Shown: positions 19,936 through 28,735 of the stretch, one piece after another
How positions within the stretch are numbered: the stretch's first letter is position 1
How the letters are laid out: each line of letters starts with the position of its first letter
From: Idiomarina aquatica
Lineage (GTDB): Bacteria > Pseudomonadota > Gammaproteobacteria > Enterobacterales > Alteromonadaceae
NCBI RefSeq assembly: GCF_004362895.1
Contig: NZ_SNXI01000004.1
Location: forward strand, 148,331-212,330
Length of the DNA: 64,000 nt
Direction of reading: 5' to 3'
Made by a program: the position numbers and the translations under genes
Notes under the pieces: model-generated
Told to the model about the DNA's origin: nothing
Seen by the model: only the letters and a program-made list of their open reading frames with translations
Database searches by the model: none

Positions 19936-22208
19936 TCCGCACTTTCAGGACACGCTTACTGATTATTTTATTATTGTTGGTCGCAGGCGCTCTGACGATA
20001 TCCCTGGCGGCCATGGGCGTAGCGGTAAAGGAGCAGGTCGAGCGCTCGGTGAGTCAGGAGCTGGTGGTCAGTGATCGGGTGTTTAGGGAGCTACTGGATA
20101 ACCGCAGCCAATTGTTAAAACAGGCAGCGGAAGTACTGACTGATGACTTTGGCTTTAAGCGTGCAGTGGCTACCGGCGACCGTGAGACGATAGTTTCTGC
20201 ACTGGTTAATCATGGTGACCGTATTGGCACAGAGTTAATGGTATTACGGGGTCCCGACGGCGCTGAAATTGCTGCAACTCACAGTTTGCCAGCGTCCACA
20301 AATACAATCGACTCGGCTAATGCGGGCCAGCAATTAGCGTTGGTTGGAGGCGAGTTGTTTCAATTAATTACGGTGCCGGTACGGGCGCCACAACTGATTG
20401 CCTATGCGACCCTGGGGTTTACTATCGACTCATCGCTGGCTACTGAATTGCAGAGCTTGGCCAACGCCGATATTAGCCTTTGGCAAGAATCTAATAGCAG
20501 TGTGTTGGCATCAAGTCTGTCGGCTCGCGAACAGCAGGCTTTAAGTCAGTTATTAAAGAACGGCGAAGACCTGTCAACATGGCTCGAAACACAATCGCTG
20601 GTGGGTAAAGAGGCATTACTCAGCACCGATTCGGATGAACAGGTTCACGTATTGCTGTCGGCATCGATAGAAAAAGCCCTGCAGGAGTTTAATCAACTGC
20701 AATGGCATATTGCCGTCATCGCATTAATTGCGATGTTACTGGCTGGGGTCGTGGCGATATTGATGTCGCGCAGTGTCTCGCGACCGCTGGAGCGATTGAT
20801 TAAGGCAGCACAACAATTACAACGCGGTGATTATGGTCAACTGCGTTTAGAGCAGCGTGATGATGAATTTGGTCAATTGGCGGTGACCTTTGATTCGATG
20901 CGCACCGCGATATCCGAACGTGAGCAAAGAATCTCGTTTCAGGCCATGCACGATCAATTAACAGGCTTGCCCAATCGCCGTTATTTTGCTGATTATCTGG
21001 GGCAGTGGTTAAAGGAACAACGTAGCGGCACCTTACTACTGGTAAATATCTATCAATTCAGAACGTTGAATGACAGCCTCGGGCAAAAAGTTGGCGACCA
21101 GGTGTTAGCGCAAATTGCTCAGCGCTTATCAGAACAAAGTGGCATCGAGTTCGTAGCCCGTGTCGGGGGGGATGAATTTGCCTTGTTATATTCCCCGTTA
21201 TTGACTGAGGACAGTAGTCAGGTCAATGAATTGTCCCGTCAGTTGGCGGCGCCGGTAAAAGTTGGTGAAAGTGATTATCCGATCGCATTTAATTGCGCAG
21301 CGGTCGTTTTTCCGGAGCACGGAGACGGCTTCGATACGTTGCTGCGGCGGGCGCAAGTGGCTGTCCAGCGGGCGAAGTCGGAGCACGCGTTTGTCAGCTT
21401 TTACCGACATGGAATGGATGAACAACATCTGCGTCAGTTAACTATCCTCGAGCAGTTACAGCAGGCCTGTGACGGCAATGAATTAAAGCTTCTGCTGCAG
21501 CCAAAAATTGACTGCCAAACAGGCAAAACAATCGGCGCAGAAGCACTGTTGCGCTGGCATAGTCAGGTGCTCGGCTTTGTTGGACCCGATGAGTTTATTC
21601 CGTTGGCAGAGCAGTCCGGACTGATAAAGCAGCTGACCCGCTGGGTGTGTGAAACAGCGCTCGAGATCATACAGTCGCTAACGCTGCGGGATGGTGCGTT
21701 CAGCCTAAGTGTCAATCTGTCTGCAGTGGATTTGCTTAGCGATGAGATATTGCGATTATTTGATGATCTCAAACAGCTACAAAGCGACATTCATCAGTAC
21801 TTAATACTTGAGGTCACCGAAAGTGCGATTGTAACCGACCCGGAGGCCGCAATTAGTCGTTTAAACTGGCTAAGAGAGCGGGGCTTTAGGGTGTCCATTG
21901 ATGATTACGGAACTGGCTACTCGTCGCTGGCACAGATGCGCAACCTGCCGGTAAACGAGTTGAAGATTGATCGTGCCTTTGTGCAACCGTTAGCGAACAG
22001 TGTAGTTGATCAGTCGATTGTGCGTTCGACTATTCAGCTTGCCCATGAACTTAATCTATCAGTCGTTGCAGAGGGCGTCGAAGACGAGTCCAGCTGGCGG
22101 CTTCTACAACAACAAGGCTGCGATGTACTGCAGGGATTTTATTTTAGCAAGCCGATAGCCGTGGCTGAATTTAAACAGCGATTAGAGGATGAAGCGAATG
22201 AAAACTAA
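19932..22208 (+). CDS. Membrane-bound HAMP-GGDEF-EAL protein, likely c-di-GMP phosphodiesterase
   Basis: A 758-residue signalling protein with a transmembrane helix at about 8-31, a periplasmic sensor region to about 256, a second helix at about 257-279, a HAMP segment to about 330, a GGDEF domain at 335-495 and an EAL domain at 505-750. The EAL domain looks complete: EALLRW from 537, EVTES near 627 and DDYGTGYSSL at 657-666. GGDEF is intact at 412-416, but the first Mg-binding Asp of the cyclase fold is Asn372, so cyclase activity is doubtful. It is coupled to the cupredoxin gene (ATGA) and precedes DUF3034. Confidence 0.92.
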   Translation: MIRTFRTRLLIILLLLVAGALTISLAAMGVAVKEQVERSVSQELVVSDRVFRELLDNRSQLLKQAAEVLTDDFGFKRAVATGDRETIVSALVNHGDRIGTELMVLRGPDGAEIAATHSLPASTNTIDSANAGQQLALVGGELFQLITVPVRAPQLIAYATLGFTIDSSLATELQSLANADISLWQESNSSVLASSLSAREQQALSQLLKNGEDLSTWLETQSLVGKEALLSTDSDEQVHVLLSASIEKALQEFNQLQWHIAVIALIAMLLAGVVAILMSRSVSRPLERLIKAAQQLQRGDYGQLRLEQRDDEFGQLAVTFDSMRTAISEREQRISFQAMHDQLTGLPNRRYFADYLGQWLKEQRSGTLLLVNIYQFRTLNDSLGQKVGDQVLAQIAQRLSEQSGIEFVARVGGDEFALLYSPLLTEDSSQVNELSRQLAAPVKVGESDYPIAFNCAAVVFPEHGDGFDTLLRRAQVAVQRAKSEHAFVSFYRHGMDEQHLRQLTILEQLQQACDGNELKLLLQPKIDCQTGKTIGAEALLRWHSQVLGFVGPDEFIPLAEQSGLIKQLTRWVCETALEIIQSLTLRDGAFSLSVNLSAVDLLSDEILRLFDDLKQLQSDIHQYLILEVTESAIVTDPEAAISRLNWLRERGFRVSIDDYGTGYSSLAQMRNLPVNELKIDRAFVQPLANSVVDQSIVRSTIQLAHELNLSVVAEGVEDESSWRLLQQQGCDVLQGFYFSKPIAVAEFKQRLEDEANEN

Positions 22209-23052
22209 GTTGTCGGTAGCAGCCTGTGCGTGCGCCATGGCGGTGGCACTGACCAGCAGTGTGCATGCCAAGACGCCGGGCTCTAAGCTTTTGGCAACCG
22301 GTGGTGCATCGACCATCGAGGGCGCCGGAGGCGGGGGAATTGTGCCTTGGGCTACACTGAGTTCGTACGCTGATACCGGCGAGTGGGGCGCTACGGTTAA
22401 TCTAAGCGAAGTTAGTGTTGACGATTTTCGTTTAAGCGTTAAGGGAATAAGTGCCTCCTGGAACAATCGCATCGAAGTATCTTACGCGCGCCAGACCTTT
22501 GATTTATCCACCATTGGCGGTGAGCTGGAGCAAAATATTGTTGGTGCCAAGGTACGTGTTGTCGGCGACCTTGTTTACGGTGATTTGCCCCAGATCAGTG
22601 TCGGCGCGCAACATAAGATTAATCAGAGCTTCGCGCTGCCGAGCGCCGTCGGCGCTTTAGATGATAGTGATACAGACTGGTACGTGAGCGCGGCCAAGGC
22701 CTGGTTAGATGGCCCGTTTCACCGCACCTGGGTGGCCAATGTGACAGCGCGCAATACCCGCGCAAACCAACTTGGGTTACTGGGTTTTGGCGGCGATGAT
22801 GAGGCTGACTCGAGGTGGGTAGCTGAAGCGTCTGTGGCAATGTTTATTAATCGCTACTGGGCTGTCGGTGCAGAGTACCGGCAAAAGCCTGATAACCTGA
22901 CATTTGCTGAGGAACAAGACTGGCGTGATATTTTTGTCGCTTATTTTCCTTCTAAGCGTGTGTCGTTGGTTGGCGCCTATACCGATCTTGGCAGCATTGC
23001 CGGACTTGATAATCAAAGCGGCTGGTACCTGTCAGTGCAGGCCGCATTTTAA
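22198..23052 (+). CDS. DUF3034 family exported protein, probably outer-membrane barrel
   Basis: A 284-residue protein with a signal peptide ending near SSVHA. The mature part begins with glycine-rich TGGASTIEGAGGGGIVPWA and has alternating amphipathic strands ending in WYLSVQAAF, with the terminal phenylalanine typical of outer-membrane barrels. This matches DUF3034, whose function is unknown. The ATG at 22198 is preferred over one at 22189 because GAGG is suitably spaced from it. It overlaps the 3' end of the GGDEF-EAL gene and is followed after 9 nt by the hemoglobin gene. Confidence 0.82.
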   Translation: MKTKLSVAACACAMAVALTSSVHAKTPGSKLLATGGASTIEGAGGGGIVPWATLSSYADTGEWGATVNLSEVSVDDFRLSVKGISASWNNRIEVSYARQTFDLSTIGGELEQNIVGAKVRVVGDLVYGDLPQISVGAQHKINQSFALPSAVGALDDSDTDWYVSAAKAWLDGPFHRTWVANVTARNTRANQLGLLGFGGDDEADSRWVAEASVAMFINRYWAVGAEYRQKPDNLTFAEEQDWRDIFVAYFPSKRVSLVGAYTDLGSIAGLDNQSGWYLSVQAAF

Positions 23053-23061
23053 GGAATGATG

Positions 23062-23469
23062 ATGAAAACGTTATTATTTTCGTTGTTACTGTTAACCGCG
23101 CCGCTGGCGGCGGGAGAAAGCGTTTATCAACAACTCGGTGAAAAAGAGGGGATATCGGCAATAGTCGAAGAGATGCTCTACCGCGTGGGCGGCGATGAGC
23201 GGATTGTGCACCATTTTGATGGCGTCGATATTGTCCACGTCCACGAGCAAATCACCCTGCAAGTTTGTGACGTGGTTGGTGGCCCCTGTGAGTACAAAGG
23301 GGAAACAATGCAGGTTTCGCACGAAGGCATGGGCGTGACGCACGCGGACTTCAATGCATTGGTGGAACACCTGATTGCAGCGATGGAGAAACACGAGGTA
23401 CCGGTTGCTGCACAAAATCAATTGTTAGCGGCTCTGGCACCCATGTACGAAGATATCGTGCAAGAATAA
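23062..23469 (+). CDS. Exported group 1 truncated hemoglobin
   Basis: A 135-residue protein combining an N-terminal signal peptide (MKTLLFSLLLLTAPLAAG) with a truncated-globin domain: VYQQLGEKEGISAIVEEML at the start, the GG-P-C-EYKG-T-M stretch, and SHEGMGVTHADF, in which His87 is the expected proximal heme ligand. Most truncated globins are cytosolic, so export to the periplasm is notable. Possible ligands are oxygen and nitric oxide. Three ATGs in a row follow AAGGA; the third gives the best spacing. It is the last gene of the cupredoxin operon and ends before a terminator. Confidence 0.85.
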   Translation: MKTLLFSLLLLTAPLAAGESVYQQLGEKEGISAIVEEMLYRVGGDERIVHHFDGVDIVHVHEQITLQVCDVVGGPCEYKGETMQVSHEGMGVTHADFNALVEHLIAAMEKHEVPVAAQNQLLAALAPMYEDIVQE

Positions 23470-23488
23470 GCAACCAGTAAAAGCAAAA

Positions 23489-23527
23489 AAGCTGCTCTGG
23501 TGATTAGCCATGAGCAGCTTTTGTTTG
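23489..23527. terminator. Bidirectional terminator between the hemoglobin operon and ychF
   Basis: A 9-bp stem AAGCTGCTC/GAGCAGCTT with a 14-nt loop. On the plus strand it is followed by TTTGTTT; on the minus strand the AAAAAA at 23485-23490 reads as T residues. It separates two convergent units, 20 nt after the hemoglobin stop and about 11 nt from the ychF stop. Confidence 0.8.
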
Positions 23528-23537
23528 CGGTTGGGGT

Positions 23538-24629
23538 TTATACGTTAAAACGGAAGTGAATCACATCACCGTCTTTAACGATATATTCCTTGCCTTCTAA
23601 ACGCCACTTACCGGCATCTTTGGCACCCTGTTCGCCGTTGTGGGTAACAAAATCGTCATAACCAACAATCTCGGCACGGATAAAACCTTTTTCGAAGTCA
23701 GTATGGATGCGACCCGCTGCCTGCGGTGCCGTTGAACCCACTTTAACGGTCCAGGCTCTGACTTCCTTAGGTCCTGCGGTAAAATACGTTTGCAGGTTAA
23801 GTAGTTCATAACCAGCGCGGATTACGCGGTTTAAACCCGGTTCGTCCTGACCAATCTCAGATAAAAACTCTTCTTTATCGGCATCGTCGAGTTCCGCAAT
23901 TTCAGATTCTATCGCTGCGCAAACCGCTACCACTACTGCGTTTTCCTTACTTGCGATATCGCGAACTTTATCCAGATACGGGTTGTTTTCAAAACCGTCT
24001 TCGTTAACGTTAGCGATATACATGGTCGGCTTTAACGTCAGCAGGTTATATGAACGGATGGTGGCCAGGTCGTCTTTGCTTAAATCGACCGAGCGTGCCA
24101 TTTCGCCTTCATCAAGTGCCGGCTTTAATTTTTCCAGTACCGCGATTTCGGCTTTTGCCTGCGCATCGCCGCCTTTGGCTTTTTTACCTAAACGGTGGAG
24201 TGATTTCTCTACCGAATCCAAGTCCGCCAGTGCTAACTCGGTATTAATGGTATCGATATCATCAGCCGGGTTTACGCCACCGGCAACATGCACGATGTTA
24301 TCGTCTTCGAAGCAGCGTACCACGTGGCCAATTGCATCGGTTTCGCGGATGTTAGCCAAAAACTGGTTGCCCAGCCCTTCACCCTGGGAGGCGCCTTTTA
24401 CCAGACCAGCGATGTCGACAAACTCCATCGTTGTTGGCAGCACCCGCTGAGGGTTAACAATTTCGGCGAGCTTATCTAAGCGTGGATCGGGTACCGGTAC
24501 CACCCCGGTGTTGGGCTCGATGGTACAAAACGGGAAGTTAGCGGCTTCGATGCCGGCTTTGGTTAGTGCGTTAAAAAGCGTTGATTTACCAACATTGGGT
24601 AAGCCAACAATACCACAGCGAAATCCCAT
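23538..24629 (-). CDS. ychF: Redox-sensitive ribosome-binding ATPase YchF
   Basis: An Obg-related P-loop protein (YchF/OLA1) that prefers ATP and binds ribosomes. The 363-residue protein has G1 motif GLPNVGKST at 9-17, [19 protein letters not shown] as switch II, and the characteristic NVNE in place of NKxD. A C-terminal TGS domain ends with [16 protein letters not shown]. The length is exactly typical. It follows pth by 6 nt, the conserved pth-ychF pair. Confidence 0.97.
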   Translation of the reverse strand: MGFRCGIVGLPNVGKSTLFNALTKAGIEAANFPFCTIEPNTGVVPVPDPRLDKLAEIVNPQRVLPTTMEFVDIAGLVKGASQGEGLGNQFLANIRETDAIGHVVRCFEDDNIVHVAGGVNPADDIDTINTELALADLDSVEKSLHRLGKKAKGGDAQAKAEIAVLEKLKPALDEGEMARSVDLSKDDLATIRSYNLLTLKPTMYIANVNEDGFENNPYLDKVRDIASKENAVVVAVCAAIESEIAELDDADKEEFLSEIGQDEPGLNRVIRAGYELLNLQTYFTAGPKEVRAWTVKVGSTAPQAAGRIHTDFEKGFIRAEIVGYDDFVTHNGEQGAKDAGKWRLEGKEYIVKDGDVIHFRFNV

Positions 24630-24635
24630 GATGAG

Positions 24636-25232
24636 TTAACCTTTGTGTTGTGGACGGTAGCTGTGTAAGCGTTGTAGCGCTTCGGTCCAGCCCTGTTCCA
24701 TTAATGTATCAATACTACGACTGGCTTCGTCAATGCAGTCGTCGATTAGTTGTTGCTCGGCGGCAGGGGCCTTACCCAATACAAAACCGGTTACCTTAGA
24801 CTTGTGTCCCGGATGTCCGATACCAATACGCAAGCGCATAAAGTCCTGCGAGCCGATTTGCGCGATAATGTCTTTGATACCGTTATGCCCGCCGGCACCG
24901 CCACTTTTTTTATATTTAGCAACGCCGGGTGGCAGGTCAAGTTCATCGTACGCCACCAGAATTTCGTCGGCAGGGATCTTATAAAAGTTGGCAATATGTG
25001 CGACGGAAAAACCACTACGGTTCATGAAGTTCTGTGGCAACATAATACGCATGTCATCGGCGCCACGTTGATAGCGACCGATTAACGCTTTTGACTTGGT
25101 ATCTGCAGATAAGGTAATGCCGTGTCGGCGACAAAAGTCTTCAACTAACCAAAAACCCGCATTGTGGCGGGTTTTTTCGTATTCGGGGCCTGGATTCCCC
25201 AGGCCCACAAGTAGCTTTATAGAGGTTCCCAT
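24636..25232 (-). CDS. pth: Peptidyl-tRNA hydrolase
   Basis: Pth releases peptides from peptidyl-tRNAs that drop off the ribosome. The 198-residue protein has LLVGLGNPGPEYEKTRHNAG at the N-terminus with catalytic His23, FMNRSG, and the conserved AYDELDLPPG and GGAGGHNGIKDI stretches. The start ATG at 25230-25232 has no strong ribosome-binding site and lies 13 nt after the rplY stop, so translation may depend on coupling with rplY. The order rplY-pth-ychF is preserved. Confidence 0.96.
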   Translation of the reverse strand: MGTSIKLLVGLGNPGPEYEKTRHNAGFWLVEDFCRRHGITLSADTKSKALIGRYQRGADDMRIMLPQNFMNRSGFSVAHIANFYKIPADEILVAYDELDLPPGVAKYKKSGGAGGHNGIKDIIAQIGSQDFMRLRIGIGHPGHKSKVTGFVLGKAPAAEQQLIDDCIDEASRSIDTLMEQGWTEALQRLHSYRPQHKG

Positions 25233-25245
25233 GACAGGACGTGAC

Positions 25246-25914
25246 TTACTCTTTGTCAGCGTCGTCTTTGCTGTTTTCAGCAGGAACTTCGTCTGGTGCT
25301 ACGGTCTCTGACTCGTCTACTTCTTTCTCTACACGTGGTGCAGTGATAGAAACGACTGCCTGGTCGTGGTCTTCGCCTTTAGTAAGCTCAACCAGTTCAA
25401 CACCGTTAGGAAGGTTCAGGTCGGTCAAGTGAATGGTGTCACCGATGCTCAAATCAGCAATGTCGACTTCCAGGTATTCTGGCAAGTCTTTCGGCAATAC
25501 CAACACTTCTACGTCGTTTACGTGATGGACAATAACACCGCCTTCTTCTTTAACGCCTTTTGCAGTCGTTTCATTCAAGAAGTGCAATGGAATGTTGGTA
25601 TGCAACTTGTGACCTTTCTCGACACGTTGGAAGTCAAGGTGAGTCAACTTAGGTTTGTAAGGGTGGCGTTGCATGTCTTTTAAGATGCACTGCTCTTTTT
25701 TACCGTCGATATCCAGCGTCAGGATGTGCGAGTAAAAACCTTCGTAGTCAGCCAGGTTGTTGACTTTGTTGTGATCCATTTCGATTGCTACCGGGTCACC
25801 TTTACCGCCGTAAATGATGCCTGGTACTTTGTCTGCGCGACGTAGGCGGCGGCTCGCACCTTTCCCCTGGTCCGCGCGGACACTTGCTTTAATTGTGTAG
25901 TCTACTGTAGCCAT
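25246..25914 (-). CDS. rplY: 50S ribosomal protein bL25, long CTC/TL5 form
   Basis: A 5S rRNA-binding protein. At 222 residues it is the long CTC/TL5 form: an N-terminal L25 domain (residues 1-95, with GKGASRRLRRADKVPGIIYGG) plus a C-terminal beta domain (about 100-185, with PEYLEVDIADLSIGDTIHL), and an acidic tail. E. coli has only the short form. Long forms often also serve as a general stress protein. A structured leader of three stem-loops lies upstream (25951-26049). Confidence 0.95.
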   Translation of the reverse strand: MATVDYTIKASVRADQGKGASRRLRRADKVPGIIYGGKGDPVAIEMDHNKVNNLADYEGFYSHILTLDIDGKKEQCILKDMQRHPYKPKLTHLDFQRVEKGHKLHTNIPLHFLNETTAKGVKEEGGVIVHHVNDVEVLVLPKDLPEYLEVDIADLSIGDTIHLTDLNLPNGVELVELTKGEDHDQAVVSITAPRVEKEVDESETVAPDEVPAENSKDDADKE

Positions 25915-25950
25915 AATGATGGGCTCTCTTATCTAATAAGTGATTGTTTT

Positions 25951-26049
25951 GTCTACATTCGCGACCAAATGTAGACCCAAATAATCAGATACCGGCGTGC
26001 AGCCGGTATCTGAAGGCGCGCAATAGTACCACCGGGGCGCTACTATTGC
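25951..26049 (-). promoter_or_regulatory. Three-stem-loop region between prs and rplY (candidate L25 leader)
   Basis: The 163-nt gap between prs and rplY holds three inverted repeats. Stem 1 has 9-bp arms at 26020-26028 and 26041-26049, stem 2 has 11-bp arms at 25986-25996 and 26002-26012, and stem 3 has 9-bp arms at 25951-25959 and 25968-25976. Read on the minus strand, stem 2 is followed by ATTATTT and could act as a prs terminator or attenuator. The set resembles an autoregulatory ribosomal-protein leader; L25 leaders are known in gammaproteobacteria, but this assignment is inference. Confidence 0.5.
25986..26012 (-). terminator. Terminator-like hairpin downstream of prs
   Basis: A perfect 11-bp stem CAGATACCGGC/GCCGGTATCTG with a 5-nt loop. 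On the minus strand it is followed by ATTATTT, a weak U-tract. It lies 66 nt past the prs stop. It may end prs transcription or form part of the rplY leader. Confidence 0.5.
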
Positions 26050-26077
26050 AATATTCAGGCGGGTAGGATCAGCTAAA

Positions 26078-27025
26078 TTAGTAATCAAACATAGCCGAAA
26101 TAGATTCTTCGTTACTGACCCGGCGTAGTGCTTCAGAGAGCATACCTGATAACGTCAGCTGCGTGACTTTACCCGTCGCTTTCATCTCTTCACTTAGCGG
26201 AATACTGTCGGTAACGATAAATTCATCGATGCATGATTCGGTAATGTTCTTAACCGCAGAACCTGAGAACACCGGATGTGTTGCATAAGCAAATACGCGC
26301 TTAGCGCCATGTTGCTTAAGCGCTTCAGCCGCTTTACACAAGGTGCCGCCGGTGTCGATCATGTCGTCAACGATAATGCAGTCACGGCCTTTGACATCAC
26401 CGATGATGTGCATGACCTGCGAGACGTTAGCCGACGGTCGACGCTTATCAATAATGGCCAGATCGGTATCATCCATTAACTTGGCGAAGGCACGTGCCCG
26501 CACTACACCACCGATGTCAGGTGATACCACGGCAGGGTGGTCAAAGTTTTGTTGGCGCATGTGTTCAAGCAATACCGGTGTGCCGAACACGTTATCGACA
26601 GGGACATCAAAAAAGCCCTGAATTTGTTCAGCATGCAAGTCGACCGTTAATACCCGGTCCACGCCCACACTGGATAAAAAGTCGGCGACGACTTTGGCGG
26701 TGATAGGCACACGGGCAGAACGCACGCGGCGATCCTGACGAGCATAACCGAAGTATGGCATAACGGCAGTGATACGCCCGGCGGAGGCACGGCGCAGGGC
26801 GTCAACCATGACGATAAGCTCCATTAAGTTATCGTTGGTTGGGGCACAGGTAGACTGCAATAAAAAAACGTCCGAGCCACGGACGTTTTCATTAATAGAG
26901 ACACTGATTTCACCGTCGCTAAAGCGGCCGACGGAGGCTTCGCCCAGCTTAATATACAAGCGATCGGCGATTTTCTGGGCGAGTTCTGGCGTGGCGTTAC
27001 CAGCAAAGAGTTTCATGTCAGGCAC
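26078..27025 (-). CDS. prs: Ribose-phosphate pyrophosphokinase
   Basis: Prs makes PRPP from ribose 5-phosphate and ATP, feeding purine, pyrimidine, NAD, His and Trp synthesis; nadD and gpt in this window also belong to that network. The 315-residue protein has the expected [16 protein letters not shown] and [10 protein letters not shown] (ATP site), [11 protein letters not shown], and the PRPP motif [15 protein letters not shown]. The GTG at 27023-27025, with GAGG 6 nt upstream, gives [14 protein letters not shown], the same N-terminus as the E. coli enzyme. It lies 12 nt after ispE. Confidence 0.97.
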   Translation of the reverse strand: MPDMKLFAGNATPELAQKIADRLYIKLGEASVGRFSDGEISVSINENVRGSDVFLLQSTCAPTNDNLMELIVMVDALRRASAGRITAVMPYFGYARQDRRVRSARVPITAKVVADFLSSVGVDRVLTVDLHAEQIQGFFDVPVDNVFGTPVLLEHMRQQNFDHPAVVSPDIGGVVRARAFAKLMDDTDLAIIDKRRPSANVSQVMHIIGDVKGRDCIIVDDMIDTGGTLCKAAEALKQHGAKRVFAYATHPVFSGSAVKNITESCIDEFIVTDSIPLSEEMKATGKVTQLTLSGMLSEALRRVSNEESISAMFDY

Positions 27026-27037
27026 AACAAACCTCGA

Positions 27038-27889
27038 CTAAGTTTGGGTTAATGTCCGGATAAGCGATGAACGGTTCTGGCCTTGCGCGACAAAACTGTG
27101 CAGTTCACTGAACTGCTGTTGTGCGCTCGCTGCAGCATCATATGTATCAAAGCGTGCAAATAAGCACGCGCCGCTGCCAGTGAGCCGAGTCGGGGCGTAT
27201 TGTAGCAATCGGTCACGTAGTTTGGCAACTTCGGGATACCGATCACAGACCACGGGTTCGAATACGTTGGTGGTGTTGTCAAACTGCCATTCGTTTGCAG
27301 TGATAGGCGGACAGTCACGTTGTAATTGGGGATCGGCAAATAGTTCCGGCGTGGCAATGGCAACGTTTGGCTTAACCACAAGATACCAGGGGGTTGCGGG
27401 TTCGACATCACTAAATTGCTCGCCAATACCCTCGGCAAATGCTGCATGCCCGTGAATAAAAATCGGTACATCGGCGCCTAATTTTAAGCCCAGCTCAAGC
27501 AGCTGTTGTTGCGATAAAGGCGCTCCCCATAGCTTATTAAGCCCCACCAGCGTTGTCGCTGCGTCAGATGAGCCGCCGCCTAAGCCAGCGCCCTGCGGCA
27601 GGCGTTTATGCAGTACGATATCAGCGCCGCGCACAGGCAGTTGTGCCCGTTTAATGGCGCTTTGCAGTTGCTGTGCTGCCCGTAATACCAGGTTTTGTTG
27701 CGCGCTGATATGGCTGGTTGAATCGGTTAGCGTCAACTGGTCGTCTGTGCGTGGGGCAAATATCAGGGTATCGGCGTAATCAACAAACTGAAAAACCGTT
27801 TGTAAATTATGGTAGCCGTCGTCGCGTCGACCGACAATGTGCAAAAATAAGTTGAGTTTGGCTGGTGCCGGAAGCTCCAACTGGGTCAT
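27038..27889 (-). CDS. ispE: 4-diphosphocytidyl-2-C-methyl-D-erythritol kinase IspE
   Basis: A GHMP kinase of the MEP pathway to isopentenyl diphosphate. The 283-residue protein begins LPAPAKLNLFLHIVGRRDDG and has the ATP loop PQGAGLGGGSSDAA and the C-terminal RLTGSGACLFA. The start at 27887-27889 overlaps the lolB stop in an ATGA junction; a longer frame to 27946 lies inside lolB and lacks similarity. The gene order lolB-ispE-prs is the standard one. Confidence 0.95.
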   Translation of the reverse strand: MTQLELPAPAKLNLFLHIVGRRDDGYHNLQTVFQFVDYADTLIFAPRTDDQLTLTDSTSHISAQQNLVLRAAQQLQSAIKRAQLPVRGADIVLHKRLPQGAGLGGGSSDAATTLVGLNKLWGAPLSQQQLLELGLKLGADVPIFIHGHAAFAEGIGEQFSDVEPATPWYLVVKPNVAIATPELFADPQLQRDCPPITANEWQFDNTTNVFEPVVCDRYPEVAKLRDRLLQYAPTRLTGSGACLFARFDTYDAAASAQQQFSELHSFVAQGQNRSSLIRTLTQT

Positions 27890-28584
27890 AGCGTGTCTGC
27901 ATCCTGGGTAACGGGTTGAGCTGTTAATGACGGGGTTAGTTGCCACTCGTTCATTTGTATTTTAATCAACAGTTGCGCCGATTGCAGTTGAATTTGTTGT
28001 GGCAGTGGGTCAGCAGCGTCGCCATAAAACCACTGAATAGACCAGTGCTCAGCGTTAGCTCTCGTGACACTGGCCGCGGCCAGACGTCCGCCGCTGATAA
28101 ACTGACGCTGGTTTAAGGTCGGCGTGACCTTGCCTAATACCCATTGACTCAGTTCATCGAGTGGCAAGCGTGCGCCGAGCACGCGTTGCAGGAGTTGTTC
28201 GGCATTATCGCCCTGATAGCGTTCGCCTTCTAATGTTAACTCGGCGTGCTCAGGGAGCATCGTTAAGGTCGCCAGTTGTCCTTTAAGCGGGTGTGAAAAG
28301 CGCAGCTGTTGCCGCGTATCGGGCTGTCGCTGCCAGCGCCAGTCAAGGTACAAACCATCGCGCTCATTAGTTTGGCGTTGAATAATCGCCAGTCGCGCCG
28401 ATAGCTGCCATCGGAAAATTGAATCTAAACGTTGTTGATGTGCATCGACCAGGGTTTGGTCGGTGTTTTTTAATACCGGCTGTTGGTTCGGCGTGGAGAT
28501 AGAACAACCAACCAGAACCAGCGTTAATAGTGCAACAGAGAGCCGTTTGAGGAGCATAACGGCTGGGTTAAACAGGCTGTCCAT
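27886..28584 (-). CDS. lolB: Outer-membrane lipoprotein receptor LolB
   Basis: LolB takes lipoproteins from LolA and inserts them into the outer membrane. The protein has a lipoprotein signal with lipobox LVGC, then FRWQLSARLAIIQRQTNERDGLYLDWRWQ and a LolB core of beta strands. The start chosen, ATG at 28582-28584, has AAGGGA about 9 nt upstream; an internal ATG at 28555-28557 would give a shorter signal and is also possible. It diverges from hemA across a short promoter region and overlaps ispE. Confidence 0.9.
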   Translation of the reverse strand: MDSLFNPAVMLLKRLSVALLTLVLVGCSISTPNQQPVLKNTDQTLVDAHQQRLDSIFRWQLSARLAIIQRQTNERDGLYLDWRWQRQPDTRQQLRFSHPLKGQLATLTMLPEHAELTLEGERYQGDNAEQLLQRVLGARLPLDELSQWVLGKVTPTLNQRQFISGGRLAAASVTRANAEHWSIQWFYGDAADPLPQQIQLQSAQLLIKIQMNEWQLTPSLTAQPVTQDADTL

Positions 28585-28657
28585 TCGATTAAATCCCTTC
28601 ACCAACAACGCCTTTAGCCAGTAAAATTGACAACAGTTGAACAGAAAGCCGACGTAC

Positions 28658-28686
28658 TTTCAATAATTAAGGCTTTCACGTACAAT
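28658..28686 (+). promoter_or_regulatory. Candidate hemA promoter
   Basis: TACAAT at 28681-28686 is a good -10 element. The hexamer 17 nt upstream, TTTCAA at 28658-28663, is a poor -35. Transcription from here would leave a leader of about 43 nt before hemA. Confidence 0.3.
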
Positions 28687-28735
28687 CTGCCCACTAACCC
28701 ATTGACCACGTTGAGACAACGAGTTTCTGCAGCGG

